A stretch of 52,298 nt of DNA, taken from positions 1 through 52,298 of the forward strand of contig JANWJZ010000002.1 of NCBI GenBank assembly GCA_025451675.1, read 5' to 3'. Positions 18,847-27,845 of this stretch are shown here, piece by piece. Origin of the DNA: Halanaerobiales bacterium. Lineage in GTDB: Bacteria; Bacillota; Halanaerobiia; Halanaerobiales; DTU029. The stretch's first letter is position 1, and each line of letters opens with the position of its first letter. The notes under the pieces were generated by a model. That model saw only the letters and a program-made list of their open reading frames with translations. It did no database searches and was not told where the DNA came from. The position numbers and the translations under genes are program-made.

Positions 18847-19275
18847 ATGCGCACATATATGGCAAAGCCAGAAGAGATAGAGCGTCAATGGTATGTAGTT
18901 GATGCCACCGGACAAACCCTGGGACGACTGGCTACAAAGGTTGCAGATATTTTAAGAGGAAAGCATAAACCAATATATACTCCCCATGTTGATACTGGTG
19001 ATTATGTGATTGTTATTAATGCCGAAAAGATCGAATTGACCGGTAAGAAATGGGAGCAGAAAAAGTATTATCGTCACAGCGGCTATCCGGGTGGATTGAA
19101 AGAGATCACCTACGATAAATTACTGAAGAAGAATCCGGAGTTTATTATTGAAAAAGCTGTTAGAGGAATGATTCCCCATAACAGGTTAGGCAGGCAAATA
19201 ATCAAAAAGTTAAAAGTATATGCCGGGCCAGATCATCCTCATCAGGCTCAGCAACCGAAAGAATTGGAATTATAG
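18847..19275 (+). CDS. rplM: 50S ribosomal protein L13
   Basis: 142 residues. L13 is an early-assembling large-subunit protein. The segments [37 protein letters not shown] and [14 protein letters not shown] are diagnostic. In E. coli L13 represses the rplM-rpsI operon through its leader; the roughly 90-base leader here is long enough to carry a site, but I recognise no structure in it. Eighteen bases before rpsI. Confidence 0.98.
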   Translation: MRTYMAKPEEIERQWYVVDATGQTLGRLATKVADILRGKHKPIYTPHVDTGDYVIVINAEKIELTGKKWEQKKYYRHSGYPGGLKEITYDKLLKKNPEFIIEKAVRGMIPHNRLGRQIIKKLKVYAGPDHPHQAQQPKELEL

Positions 19276-19293
19276 AGAGGAGGAGGAATATAA

Positions 19294-19689
19294 ATGGCAG
19301 TCGATGTACAGTACTGGGGAACAGGGCGTCGGAAAACATCTGTTGCCAGAGTAAGACTTGTTCCTGGAACCGGAAAGATTTTCGTGAACTCAAAGGATGC
19401 AGATGAATATTTTGGCAGACCTACTCTGATTAAAGATATAACAACTCCACTGGAGATTACCAATACTTTAGGTACCTGGGATGTACTGGTAAATGTAACT
19501 GGTGGTGGCTTAACTGGCCAGGCCGGTGCTATCAAACACGGTATTGCCCGTGCCTTACTGAAAGTAGATGGAGATTACCGTCAACCCTTGAAAAAGGCTG
19601 GTTTATTGACAAGGGACCCCAGAATGAAGGAAAGAAAGAAATACGGCCTCAAGAAAGCCCGCAAGGCACCACAGTTCTCCAAGAGGTAA
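19294..19689 (+). CDS. rpsI: 30S ribosomal protein S9
   Basis: 131 residues. The C-terminal tail of S9 reaches the P-site tRNA anticodon; here it ends in the expected [12 protein letters not shown]. The start reads [20 protein letters not shown] and the middle has [21 protein letters not shown]. Paired with rplM as in nearly all bacteria, and followed by a strong terminator. Confidence 0.98.
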   Translation: MAVDVQYWGTGRRKTSVARVRLVPGTGKIFVNSKDADEYFGRPTLIKDITTPLEITNTLGTWDVLVNVTGGGLTGQAGAIKHGIARALLKVDGDYRQPLKKAGLLTRDPRMKERKKYGLKKARKAPQFSKR

Positions 19690-19716
19690 TATTTATACTT
19701 TTATATCCGGCGAAAG

Positions 19717-19753
19717 AACCGTCATTGGCTTATACACCATTGGCGGTTTTTTT
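19717..19753 (+). terminator. Terminator after rpsI
   Basis: Arms 19717-19728 and 19739-19750 pair over 12 positions with one T-T mismatch and one wobble, around an AACCG/CGGTT base. The right arm ends in a T-run. Closes the rplM-rpsI unit. Confidence 0.85.
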
Positions 19754-19786
19754 AACTCTTAAATAAATAAAATATTGCAAAAATAC

Positions 19787-19815
19787 TTGAAATTGAAAAT
19801 AAAATAAGTTATAAT
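19787..19815 (+). promoter_or_regulatory. Strong predicted promoter of the family-5 ABC operon
   Basis: TTGAAA (19787-19792) and a perfect TATAAT (19810-19815) are exactly 17 bases apart. Transcription would start near 19822, leaving a leader of about 150 bases before the binding-protein gene. A second TATAAT at 19821-19826 has no -35 at proper spacing. Confidence 0.7.
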
Positions 19816-19827
19816 AATTTTATAATA

Positions 19828-19841
19828 CGAAAGCGCTTTAG
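19828..19841 (+). promoter_or_regulatory. LacI/CcpA-like operator (cre-like)
   Basis: CGAAAGCGCTTTAG contains the perfect 10-base palindrome AAAGCGCTTT with the central CG typical of LacI-family operators and catabolite-responsive elements. It lies at about +6 to +20 of the predicted promoter, a position where a bound repressor would block transcription. It departs from the consensus cre at the outer bases (C for T on the left, AG for CA on the right). Confidence 0.5.
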
Positions 19842-19975
19842 TGAAGTAAATAACTTTTGTCTCTTCCTTATTATATAAATAAATAACATATATAAGGAGA
19901 GGGAAGGAGACAGGTTTATTTAAACCCATTCCTGCAGGATGTGGTTGCAAAAACTAAATCGTAAGGGGTGTTGAT

Positions 19976-21649
19976 ATGAAGTTTTTTAAAAATTCGTTCC
20001 TGGTTATTTTACTGCTCCTGGCTCTAAGTTTAGTTGCCTTTGCCCAGGAGATTAACCGGAAAGAGGCAATCGTTACCACAGGTGCCATGTGGGGGCCTCC
20101 CTCTACCTGGAACATACTTCTGCCATCACCTACTCCAGGTACAGGCGGGCTGGTTTATGAAACCCTGTTCTCCTATAACCCCATAAGAAATGAGTTCAGG
20201 CCCTGGCTGGCCGAAAGCGGAGAATGGATTTCTGACAATGAGTATGTTGTAAAATTAAGGAAAGGTATTAAGTGGACAGATGGTGAAGATTTCAACGCAG
20301 AAGACTTAGTTTTCACCTATGAAATTGCCAGAAACAATGATGTATTCTATTCTCCAATCTGGGAATGGATGAGCTCTGTTGTAGCTCTGGATAATTATAC
20401 CGTTAAGTTTACCTTCAGCGAACCACATTATGCTGAATGGGATAAGGAATTATATACGAGATATATCATTCCTGAGCACATCTGGAGCAAGGTACCATCT
20501 AACCAGTTAATCTCCATCAGCAATGCAAATCCTGTAGGAACAGGCCCCTACATGTACTATGCTCCGCAACAGGACAGGATGATCTGGGTCAGGAATGAAA
20601 ATTGGTGGGGTAATGATGTATTTGGCAAGCCCAAACCAAAATACATTATTGACCTGGTAAGCCAGAGTAACCATATAACCATGGGACTGTTGATGAAAGG
20701 TGAACTGGATGTATGTAATAACTTTATAGCTGGTGCAGGAAGGATTAAGGATGCCTTCAGGTTGAATACCTGGTACGATGATGAGCCTTACATGCTTTCC
20801 TGGAATACAGCAAACCTGTACATGAATACTTTAAGGAAGCCAATGGATGATCCCGCTTTCAGAAGAGCCCTGGCCTTCGCAATTGACACAGATGTTATTG
20901 TGGGCCGGGTATATGGCGGAATGGTTACCAAAGCTAATCCTACAGGTCTCTTCGGTGAAGGTTGGTTAGAATACCTGGCTGAAGATGTTGTTGAAGAATA
21001 TGGTTTCTACTATGATCCTGATAAAGCTGCCGCCATGCTGGATGAAGCCGGTTACATAGACCGTGACGGCGATGGTTATAGAGACATGCCAGATGGCAGC
21101 CCGATTGCACTGAAAATCATGGTTCCAAGCGGCTGGACCGACTGGGAAGAATCAATAAGGGTTATCGCCAGGAGTGCTGAAGCTGTAGGTGTTAATATCA
21201 TACCTGATTTCCCGGATCAATCACTATTCGATAATAACAGGTTCACCAGGAACTTTGACATGATGATCGGTAACTTTGTAAGTACCTTAAGTGCCAACCC
21301 ATTTGATTACTGGAATGGTGTAGCTAACAGGAACATCCATGGTGAAAGGATTTCCAATGGTAACTGGGGTTCCTACGATAATCCTGAACTGTTCAGGAAA
21401 ATCCAGGAATTCAATATCACCAAGGACGAAGCCGTGAAGCAGGAGCTCGCTGCTGAAATACAGAAAACCCTCCTTATCGATATGCCTACTATACCATTGT
21501 GGCATAATGGTCTCTGGTGCCTGACCACAAATCATAACTGGACTAACTGGCCTAATGAGCACAACCCATATGGTTTAGCAGTTTGCTGGGGTAATGCATA
21601 TCAGTTAGGTATGATCGATGTCTTAATCAACATCGAACCAGCTAACTAA
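19976..21649 (+). CDS. ABC transporter binding protein, family 5 (peptide/oligosaccharide type)
   Basis: 557 residues. An N-terminal signal peptide (about residues 1-23, hydrophobic core VILLLLALSLVAFA) ends in an AFA-Q site with no lipobox cysteine, so the product is probably free in a periplasm. The body is a family-5 solute-binding protein: LAESGEWISDNEYVVKLRKGIKWTDG near residue 85 and a calcium-loop-like DRDGDGYRDMPDG near residue 365. Family 5 includes oligopeptide, nickel and, in Thermotogales and archaea, oligosaccharide binders. The cre-like operator upstream favours a sugar, but this is inference. First gene of a five-gene operon. Confidence 0.88.
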   Translation: MKFFKNSFLVILLLLALSLVAFAQEINRKEAIVTTGAMWGPPSTWNILLPSPTPGTGGLVYETLFSYNPIRNEFRPWLAESGEWISDNEYVVKLRKGIKWTDGEDFNAEDLVFTYEIARNNDVFYSPIWEWMSSVVALDNYTVKFTFSEPHYAEWDKELYTRYIIPEHIWSKVPSNQLISISNANPVGTGPYMYYAPQQDRMIWVRNENWWGNDVFGKPKPKYIIDLVSQSNHITMGLLMKGELDVCNNFIAGAGRIKDAFRLNTWYDDEPYMLSWNTANLYMNTLRKPMDDPAFRRALAFAIDTDVIVGRVYGGMVTKANPTGLFGEGWLEYLAEDVVEEYGFYYDPDKAAAMLDEAGYIDRDGDGYRDMPDGSPIALKIMVPSGWTDWEESIRVIARSAEAVGVNIIPDFPDQSLFDNNRFTRNFDMMIGNFVSTLSANPFDYWNGVANRNIHGERISNGNWGSYDNPELFRKIQEFNITKDEAVKQELAAEIQKTLLIDMPTIPLWHNGLWCLTTNHNWTNWPNEHNPYGLAVCWGNAYQLGMIDVLINIEPAN

Positions 21650-21679
21650 GACAGGCATAAAATTAAATTAGACTGGAAA

Positions 21680-21712
21680 GAACAGGTCCGATTTATAAGA
21701 TCGGGCCTGTTC
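21680..21712 (+). other. Strong RNA hairpin between binding protein and permease
   Basis: Arms GAACAGG-T-CCGAT and ATCGG-G-CCTGTTC pair over 13 positions (one T-G wobble) with a seven-base loop. No T-run follows. Such hairpins often protect the upstream mRNA so that binding protein is made in excess over permease, or weakly terminate transcription. Confidence 0.65.
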
Positions 21713-21737
21713 ATATGGAAAGGAGCTATAGAAAAAT

Positions 21738-22727
21738 ATGGCTAGATATCTCAGCAAAAAGATCTTAATATATGCAATTACTTTTTTTCTTGCCGTGACT
21801 TTGAACTTCGTTATTCCCCGTATGATGCCAGGTGATCCGATTCAGTCTCTGGTTTCCCGTTTCCAGATAATGGAAGGCGGGTCCGAGATCCTGGAAAGAC
21901 AACTAATCCTCCTCTTTAACCTGGATGAACCCCTTATTGTCCAGTATTTTAATTACTGGAAATCAATTTTTACGGGGGATTTTGGTATCAGTATTATGCA
22001 GTTTCCCAGACCAGTTACTGAGATAATTAATAAGGCTATAATTTATGATATTATTTTACTGGTACCGGCTACTATTTTAAGCTGGATTGTAGGTAATAAA
22101 TTGGGAGCCTTCTCCGGGGTTAACAAAAAAGCTGATAATGTCCTTATGCCTATTTTTTATTTTCTAACTTCTTCACCATATTTCTGGCTGGCAGGAGTTG
22201 TTTCATTTTTCCTCGGGGTTAAACTGGGCCTTTTCCCGATAAGTGGTGCCTATAGTGTTTCTATGGTCCCTGGTTTTAATTGGCCTTTTATCGTAGATTA
22301 TTTCAAACACTGGTTTTTGCCCTTTTTGTCTATTTTCCTGGTAGAGCTGGGTGGTTGGGCAATCGGAATGAGAAACATGATTATTTATGAGAGAAGTTCC
22401 AATTATTCCAGGTACATGGAAGCCCTGGGTGCGTCGGATAAAATGATCAGGAAATATGGCTTCCGGAATGGTGTTTTACCACAGGTGACCGGCCTTGCTT
22501 TAAGAATAGCCGGTATTATCGGTGGAGCCATTACTGTTGAAACAGTTTTTAATTACCCCGGGCTGGGGAGAATGATGTTAAATTCTGTTTTAAATCAGGA
22601 TTACTTCCTTTTACAGGGTATCTTCCTGGCAGTTGTAGTAATGGCATTGGTGGCCAATTTCCTGGTAGACATTGTCTATATGTTCATTGATCCACGGGTA
22701 AGGCATTCATTTGCAGGGGAGGTGTAA
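21738..22727 (+). CDS. ABC transporter permease, DppB/OppB type
   Basis: 329 residues with about six membrane segments: one at residues 8-27, then a long periplasmic part, then five more. The coupling (EAA) loop reads YMEALGASDKMIRKYGFRNG near residue 230, and AGIIGGAITVETVFNYPGLGRMM matches the family. It forms the channel with the next gene product. A gene of the same operon as the upstream binding protein, after the hairpin. Confidence 0.92.
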   Translation: MARYLSKKILIYAITFFLAVTLNFVIPRMMPGDPIQSLVSRFQIMEGGSEILERQLILLFNLDEPLIVQYFNYWKSIFTGDFGISIMQFPRPVTEIINKAIIYDIILLVPATILSWIVGNKLGAFSGVNKKADNVLMPIFYFLTSSPYFWLAGVVSFFLGVKLGLFPISGAYSVSMVPGFNWPFIVDYFKHWFLPFLSIFLVELGGWAIGMRNMIIYERSSNYSRYMEALGASDKMIRKYGFRNGVLPQVTGLALRIAGIIGGAITVETVFNYPGLGRMMLNSVLNQDYFLLQGIFLAVVVMALVANFLVDIVYMFIDPRVRHSFAGEV

Positions 22728-22730
22728 GCA

Positions 22731-23594
22731 ATGGCGAAAGAATTCTGGAAAAAACACGAGAACTTATATTATGCAATAACAAACAAAAAAGTTATCTTTG
22801 GTCTGACCATATTCATCCTTGTTATTTTATTGGCCATCTTTGGCCCCATGCTTACACCCTATGAGTATGACGAATATGCCGGAGCCCCCTATAGCCCTCC
22901 GTCACGCCAACATTTATTTGGCACAAACATAATGGGGCAGGATGTATTTACCATGACCGTATATGGCCTCAGGACTACTTTAATAGTAGGATTAATAGCA
23001 GGTACAATAGCAACCATAATTGGTTGTGTCGTCGGTTTCCTGGCCGGTTATTATGGCGGCAGCTGGTTTGACGAAATCTTGATGAGCCTGACCAATATAT
23101 TCGTTGTTATACCCCAGTTGGCCTTATTGATCATACTATCTGCCTTCCTGGAGGTCAGGGGGATTATGGTAATGTCTATAATTGTTTCTGCGACAGCCTG
23201 GCCCTGGCTGGCCAGGGCAGTAAGGGCCCAGACCCTGTCCCTGCGGAACCAGGACTATGTAAATCTATCAAGGATTTCTTCCCTGAAGGTACCCCGAATC
23301 CTCAGGGAAGATATAGCCTCAAATATGTTCTCCTATATCTTCATGTCCTACATATTGCAGTTTAATGGTACCATGCTGGCCACAGTCCAGCTGGAGTTTT
23401 TAGGACTTGGGCCTACCAAAGGCATTTCCCTGGGTCTGGTAATGCAGAATGCGGTAAACTGGAATGCCATCCAGCTGGGAATGTGGTGGTGGGGAATTAT
23501 TCCCGGCCTGATCCTGACAGTTATGATAACTGCACTGTATTTTGTAAATACAGGACTTGATGCAGCTTTTAATCCAAGGTTGAGGGAGATGTAA
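22731..23594 (+). CDS. ABC transporter permease, DppC/OppC type
   Basis: 287 residues, six predicted membrane segments beginning near residue 20 (VIFGLTIFILVILLAIFGPML). The family's HLFGTNIMGQDVFTMTVYG-like segment after the first helix and the coupling loop RAQTLSLRNQDYVNLSRISSLKVPRI near residue 165-190 are present. Second half of the heterodimeric channel. Three bases separate it from the DppB-type gene. Confidence 0.92.
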   Translation: MAKEFWKKHENLYYAITNKKVIFGLTIFILVILLAIFGPMLTPYEYDEYAGAPYSPPSRQHLFGTNIMGQDVFTMTVYGLRTTLIVGLIAGTIATIIGCVVGFLAGYYGGSWFDEILMSLTNIFVVIPQLALLIILSAFLEVRGIMVMSIIVSATAWPWLARAVRAQTLSLRNQDYVNLSRISSLKVPRILREDIASNMFSYIFMSYILQFNGTMLATVQLEFLGLGPTKGISLGLVMQNAVNWNAIQLGMWWWGIIPGLILTVMITALYFVNTGLDAAFNPRLREM

Positions 23595-23598
23595 GCCT

Positions 23599-24585
23599 AT
23601 GAATGAGACTATATTGGAGATAAAGAATTTGAAAGCATATTATAAGATTTTGAAGGGAGAGGTAAAGGCAGTTGATGATATAAGCCTGGAAATCAGGAGA
23701 GGTGAAATACTGGGCCTGGCCGGAGAATCTGGCTGCGGTAAGAGTACACTGGCCAGTACCTTAATCTCCAGAAAGCCGCCTTTACATTATATCTCAGGTG
23801 AAGTGAAATTACTGGGTCAGGATATAATGAATATGAGCAAGGAAGAATTTCAAAAGATGCGCCTGAAGAATATATCTATAATTCCTCAGTATGCCCTTGA
23901 TGCCTTCAGCCCGACAAAAAAGATAAGGACTTTTATAGCAGATCTGGTCAGTGAACACGGGATAAAACCCGATGAAGAATTCTTTGAAAAAGTAAAAGAA
24001 CGGCTTGATTTTGTAAACCTGGACCATTCCGTGCTGGACAGATATCCAATGGAGTTATCTGGAGGCATGAAACAGAGGGTAATAATGGTTATCTCAACAA
24101 TACTGGATCCTGAGTTTATCATTGCCGATGAAATAACCTCGGCCCTGGATGTCAGCTCACAACGTTTCGTGGCCACCCTGCTGGCCAGATTAAGGGATGA
24201 GGGAATTATCGGTTCAGTACTCTTTATTACCCATGACCTCTCTATATTGTATCAGATTGCAGAAAGGATTATGGTCATGTATGCAGGCCATTTTGTTGAA
24301 ATCGGGCCGACAGATGAGATAATCGGTAACCCGTGTCATCCCTATACAAAGGCTTTAATTTCTTCTTTACCCAGGGTTGGTATTCAATATAAAGACAAAA
24401 AACTCAGTGGGATCAAAGGTACACCGCCATCTCTCCTGAATATAGGTGAAGGCTGCAGATTCAGGTTTAGATGCCCATATGCAGCCGGAGAATGTGAGGA
24501 AACACCCCAGAGGGAAAAAATCAACGATGGTCATTACATAGCCTGCTGGAGATGGCAAGAAATAGGAAGTGATAGCAATGAGTGA
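23599..24585 (+). CDS. ABC transporter ATPase, DppD/OppD type
   Basis: 328 residues. Walker A GESGCGKST is near residue 41-49, the signature LSGGMKQR near residue 152, and Walker B ends IIADEITSALDVSS, where the usual proline after DE is replaced by Ile. The C-terminal peptide-transporter extension contains the cysteine-bearing CRFRFRCPYAAGECEE segment typical of OppD/DppD. Overlaps the next ATPase gene by eight bases. Confidence 0.93.
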   Translation: MNETILEIKNLKAYYKILKGEVKAVDDISLEIRRGEILGLAGESGCGKSTLASTLISRKPPLHYISGEVKLLGQDIMNMSKEEFQKMRLKNISIIPQYALDAFSPTKKIRTFIADLVSEHGIKPDEEFFEKVKERLDFVNLDHSVLDRYPMELSGGMKQRVIMVISTILDPEFIIADEITSALDVSSQRFVATLLARLRDEGIIGSVLFITHDLSILYQIAERIMVMYAGHFVEIGPTDEIIGNPCHPYTKALISSLPRVGIQYKDKKLSGIKGTPPSLLNIGEGCRFRFRCPYAAGECEETPQREKINDGHYIACWRWQEIGSDSNE

Positions 24586-25501
24586 GCAAGTCCAGAATGT
24601 TATGTCAGTAAGGAATTTAAGCAAGGTTTTCAAGAGCGGGGTATTTAAACCTAAATATACTGTGGCAGTTCAGGATGTATCCTTTGATATAAAACCAGGG
24701 ACCATTATTTCCCTGATTGGGGAGAGTGGCAGTGGAAAGACCACTATAGGAAAGCTGATTTTAAAATTAATAAAACCGAGTAGTGGTAAGATATATTATA
24801 AAGGTAAAGATATAGAAGAGATTAGAAATAAAGATGAGCTGAAAGAATACTATAAAAAGGTCCAGGGTATCTTCCAGGATCCTTTTGCTACCTTCAACCC
24901 CTTATACCGGGTTGACAGGATTTTTGATATGATTTACGATTCATTTGGCTATGATAAAAGCAATAAAGAAGAGAGGATCCATCAGGTACTCCAGGACGTT
25001 AACCTGGTTCCGGAAAGGACCCTGGGCAAGTTTCCCCACCAATTAAGTGGAGGGCAATTACAGAGATTATTAATCGCCAGGGCCCTGTTAATGGATGTAG
25101 ATGTTTTGATTGCTGATGAACTGATCAGTATGCTGGATGCTTCAACACGGATTGGGGTTTTAAACCTTCTGGTGGAGCTAACAGAGAAAAAAGGCATGTC
25201 TGTAATATTTATTACCCATGACCTGAATCTGGGCTATTATATCAGTGATGAGTCCTTAATCATGTATAAGGGGCGGCTGGTAGAGAGCGGAGATACTAAA
25301 AAGATTTACGAGAGTCCGGTCCATCCTTATACAAAAATGTTATTTAATTCGGTACCCGAGATAGGTAAACGCTGGGATCCGGAAGAAGAGTTCCTGCCTG
25401 AACAGGTTATTAAAGATGTTGAAGAATTCTATAAAGAAAATGCCGGTAAAGGTTTTGCAGCAGCCGGAGAAAACCATTATGTTCTCTACAGTATAGATTA
25501 A
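24578..25501 (+). CDS. ABC transporter ATPase, DppF/OppF type
   Basis: 307 residues from ATG 24578, which has AGGAAG at good distance; GTG 24569 is a weaker choice. Walker A GESGSGKTT, signature LSGGQLQRLLIARAL, Walker B LIADELISMLDAST. The SMLDAST form with a non-proline after DE recalls ATPases of family-5 sugar importers, a weak hint about substrate from memory of the family. Last gene of the operon, followed by a terminator. Confidence 0.92.
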   Translation: MSEQVQNVMSVRNLSKVFKSGVFKPKYTVAVQDVSFDIKPGTIISLIGESGSGKTTIGKLILKLIKPSSGKIYYKGKDIEEIRNKDELKEYYKKVQGIFQDPFATFNPLYRVDRIFDMIYDSFGYDKSNKEERIHQVLQDVNLVPERTLGKFPHQLSGGQLQRLLIARALLMDVDVLIADELISMLDASTRIGVLNLLVELTEKKGMSVIFITHDLNLGYYISDESLIMYKGRLVESGDTKKIYESPVHPYTKMLFNSVPEIGKRWDPEEEFLPEQVIKDVEEFYKENAGKGFAAAGENHYVLYSID

Positions 25502-25537
25502 TATTTTCCCGATTGGAGAATAAAAGCAGTGTAAAAT

Positions 25538-25571
25538 AAGCAGTCCGCTAAAATAAAGGACTGCTTTTTTT
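25538..25571 (+). terminator. Terminator of the family-5 ABC operon
   Basis: An eight-base perfect stem AGCAGTCC (25539-25546) with GGACTGCT (25558-25565), an 11-base A-rich loop and seven T residues. It ends the ABC operon 37 bases after its last stop codon. Confidence 0.88.
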
Positions 25572-25649
25572 GTTAAGAAAACTTTAAAACAGGCAATATA
25601 TATTTTAAGAGGCTGGAATACTTTAAATAATCAATGAATATATTAATTA

Positions 25650-25679
25650 TTGAAATTCAGGGTATTTAAGTGCTATAAT
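25650..25679 (+). promoter_or_regulatory. Predicted promoter of the tetR-efflux operon
   Basis: TTGAAA (25650-25655) and TATAAT (25674-25679) are 18 bases apart. The -10 overlaps the left arm of a long inverted repeat, so the promoter is probably repressed by the TetR protein it drives. Confidence 0.65.
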
Positions 25680-25702
25680 AAATGAGTGAGGGCTCATTTA
25701 TT
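25677..25702. promoter_or_regulatory. Inverted-repeat operator for the TetR regulator
   Basis: AATAAATGAG (25677-25686) and CTCATTTATT (25693-25702) are perfect 10-base inverted arms around a six-base centre TGAGGG. The element covers the end of the -10 box and the expected transcription start. Size, symmetry and position fit a TetR-family operator; binding by the adjacent regulator is inference. Confidence 0.65.
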
Positions 25703-25721
25703 TATTAGGGGGTGGGAATAT

Positions 25722-26324
25722 ATGGCAAGGCCCAGGTCGCCAGAGAAGAAGGAGTGGATACGGAAAGCCGCCATTAACCTTATCTCTGAAGAAGGCTTTC
25801 ATGGTGTTACTACTGATAAGATAGCCAGGGAAGCCGGTGTTTCGGTAGGTACTATCTATAATTATTTTGAAAATAAGGAAGATATCATTTCCTATATATT
25901 TCAGGTTGAACATAAAAAATTAAACATTCTTTTTGACCGCTTCCAGAAGAAAGAAATATCTGTACCGGAGAAGTTTAAGCTGCTTATTGAGAAATATTTT
26001 AAATATGTGTTCAATAATGAAAAGCTGGCCAGAATAATCCACAATGAAACCTTCAGGCCAGGTAAAAAGATTACCCGGGAAATTTTTAATTATATACTGG
26101 CCATCCGTAAATATCTGAAGGAATTAGTGGAAGAGGGGATAAGGGAGGGCAGTATTTACCCTGATTATAACCTGGACATGGTAGTAAATTTTATTATGGG
26201 TTTATCCTTTACCACAGTGGTTTTCGGTTTAACGGAGCCTGAGGAAGTGGAGTACATATATAAAAAGGCACCGGAAGATATCTATAATATGCTGGTCAGG
26301 GGGATATTTGTTTCTGAGCGGTAA
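25722..26324 (+). CDS. TetR/AcrR-family transcriptional regulator
   Basis: 200 residues. The N-terminal helix-turn-helix (about residues 10-55) reads LISEEGFHGVTTDKIAREAGVSVGTIYNYF, a classic TetR signature; the rest is the helical ligand-binding domain, whose ligand cannot be read. ATG 25722 has a GGGGGTGGG site upstream; the earlier ATG 25686 lies inside the operator and is rejected. It precedes the TolC-adaptor-RND genes and very likely represses itself and them. Confidence 0.9.
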   Translation: MARPRSPEKKEWIRKAAINLISEEGFHGVTTDKIAREAGVSVGTIYNYFENKEDIISYIFQVEHKKLNILFDRFQKKEISVPEKFKLLIEKYFKYVFNNEKLARIIHNETFRPGKKITREIFNYILAIRKYLKELVEEGIREGSIYPDYNLDMVVNFIMGLSFTTVVFGLTEPEEVEYIYKKAPEDIYNMLVRGIFVSER

Positions 26325-26396
26325 AAAGGGTTCATATTCATCAGTATATAATATCTAAAAATTTACATAAATGGGAGAAAGGAAAGGTGACAGAGG

Positions 26397-27845
26397 ATGG
26401 GAAAAGGCAGGATATTGAAGTTAATTTCTGGTCTGGTACCGGTAGTGCTTCTGGTCTTCATTGTGTCCTCCCCGGTCCTGGCGGAAGAGGTCATGACATT
26501 GGAGGAAGCATTGAAGCTGGGGATAGAGAATAATATCGGGATTAAAGAGAGTGAGATAGAGAAAAGGAAGGCTGAGATTGACCTGGATAGTGCCAGGAGG
26601 GCTGTTTTGCCCGAGATCAGTTTTAGCACTTCTTACACCAGGCTCTTTCTGGATGATGATAAGGGACCCGGTAGTGGTGGTATATCCAGGCCACCCTTAA
26701 TTCCAGGAGATGAAACTGATAAAAATTATACTAATGATTTAATATTAATGCAGTATATTAATAGCGCACTGTCTTCTATAATGAGCGGTCTGGAGGCCCT
26801 GCAGCCAGAGGAGGATAACTATCAGACGGCTATTTCGGTGCAACAGCCTGTTTACCTTGGCGGGAAGCTGACGATTGCCCGCCAGCAGGCAGAAAAGGCC
26901 CTGGAATTGGCCCGGCTCCAGCAGAGGCAGAAAAAGAATGAACTCCTCTTTAATATAATCCAGTCCTATTATAATGTCCTGCTGGCAGAGGAGAGGGTAC
27001 GGATAGAGGAAGAGGCCCTGGAACTGATCCGGGAGCACAAAAGGATAGCTGAAGTCAGTTATAAGGCCGGTTTAAGCCTGAAAACAGATCTCCTGCAGGT
27101 AGAGATAGAGGAGAATAAGGCTATCCTGAGTCTGGAAAGTGCCCGTAATGATCTGGCCATGGCCAGGAGAATTTTTGCCAATTTAATAGGGGCTGATATT
27201 GGCGACAGGGTCTTTGTAGATCCAGAACTGCTGCCAGAGCCTTTATTGGACAAGGGAGAGGCCATCAATCTGGCCAGGGAAAACCGGGTTGAGTTTAAAT
27301 TACTGGATATAAACCGGGAAATCCTGGATTTGAGTATAAAGATGGAGGACAGCACTTATTTACCCAATATTGTTTTAATGGGAAACTATCAATGGCAGGG
27401 TTCTGAGTTGAAATTTGATGATGGAAATGGCAGCATTACTCTGGCTCTATCGATGAATATCTTTGATAAGGGGCTTTCCAGGAATGCAAAGGAGAAATTA
27501 AAGGAGGAACTCCAAAAACTGGCTTTAAATAGAGATAACCTGGAGGAGTTACTATCTATTGAACTGGAAAACCAATTGCTCAGGATAGAAGAAAATAAGA
27601 GGAATATAGAGCTGCAGAGACTGAACTTACAGAGGGCTGAAGAGAACCTGGCCCTGGAGGAGAAGAGATACCAGGCAGGCACCGGTACAAATATGGAGGT
27701 GTTAAATGCCGGGATGGTTCTAAAAACCACCAGGATAGCCAACATACAGGCTGGATACCAGTATGAGGTCAGCCTTTATCAGTTATTGGAGAAAACAGGC
27801 AGGCTAATTGATTACTGTGAGGAGGTTATCTTCAATGAGAAATAG
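26397..27845 (+). CDS. TolC-family outer-membrane efflux protein
   Basis: 482 residues. A signal peptide (residues 1-24, cleavage after VLA) is followed by the two-fold repeated helical pattern of TolC proteins, each repeat opening with a MTLEEALKLGIENNIGIKES-like segment, with long coiled-coil stretches at roughly 150-215 and 370-430. TolC proteins form trimeric channels across the outer membrane and periplasm. Its presence in an otherwise Firmicute-like genome argues for a diderm envelope. Ribosome binding site GGAAAGGTGA. Overlaps the adaptor gene by 11 bases. Confidence 0.9.
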   Translation: MGKGRILKLISGLVPVVLLVFIVSSPVLAEEVMTLEEALKLGIENNIGIKESEIEKRKAEIDLDSARRAVLPEISFSTSYTRLFLDDDKGPGSGGISRPPLIPGDETDKNYTNDLILMQYINSALSSIMSGLEALQPEEDNYQTAISVQQPVYLGGKLTIARQQAEKALELARLQQRQKKNELLFNIIQSYYNVLLAEERVRIEEEALELIREHKRIAEVSYKAGLSLKTDLLQVEIEENKAILSLESARNDLAMARRIFANLIGADIGDRVFVDPELLPEPLLDKGEAINLARENRVEFKLLDINREILDLSIKMEDSTYLPNIVLMGNYQWQGSELKFDDGNGSITLALSMNIFDKGLSRNAKEKLKEELQKLALNRDNLEELLSIELENQLLRIEENKRNIELQRLNLQRAEENLALEEKRYQAGTGTNMEVLNAGMVLKTTRIANIQAGYQYEVSLYQLLEKTGRLIDYCEEVIFNEK

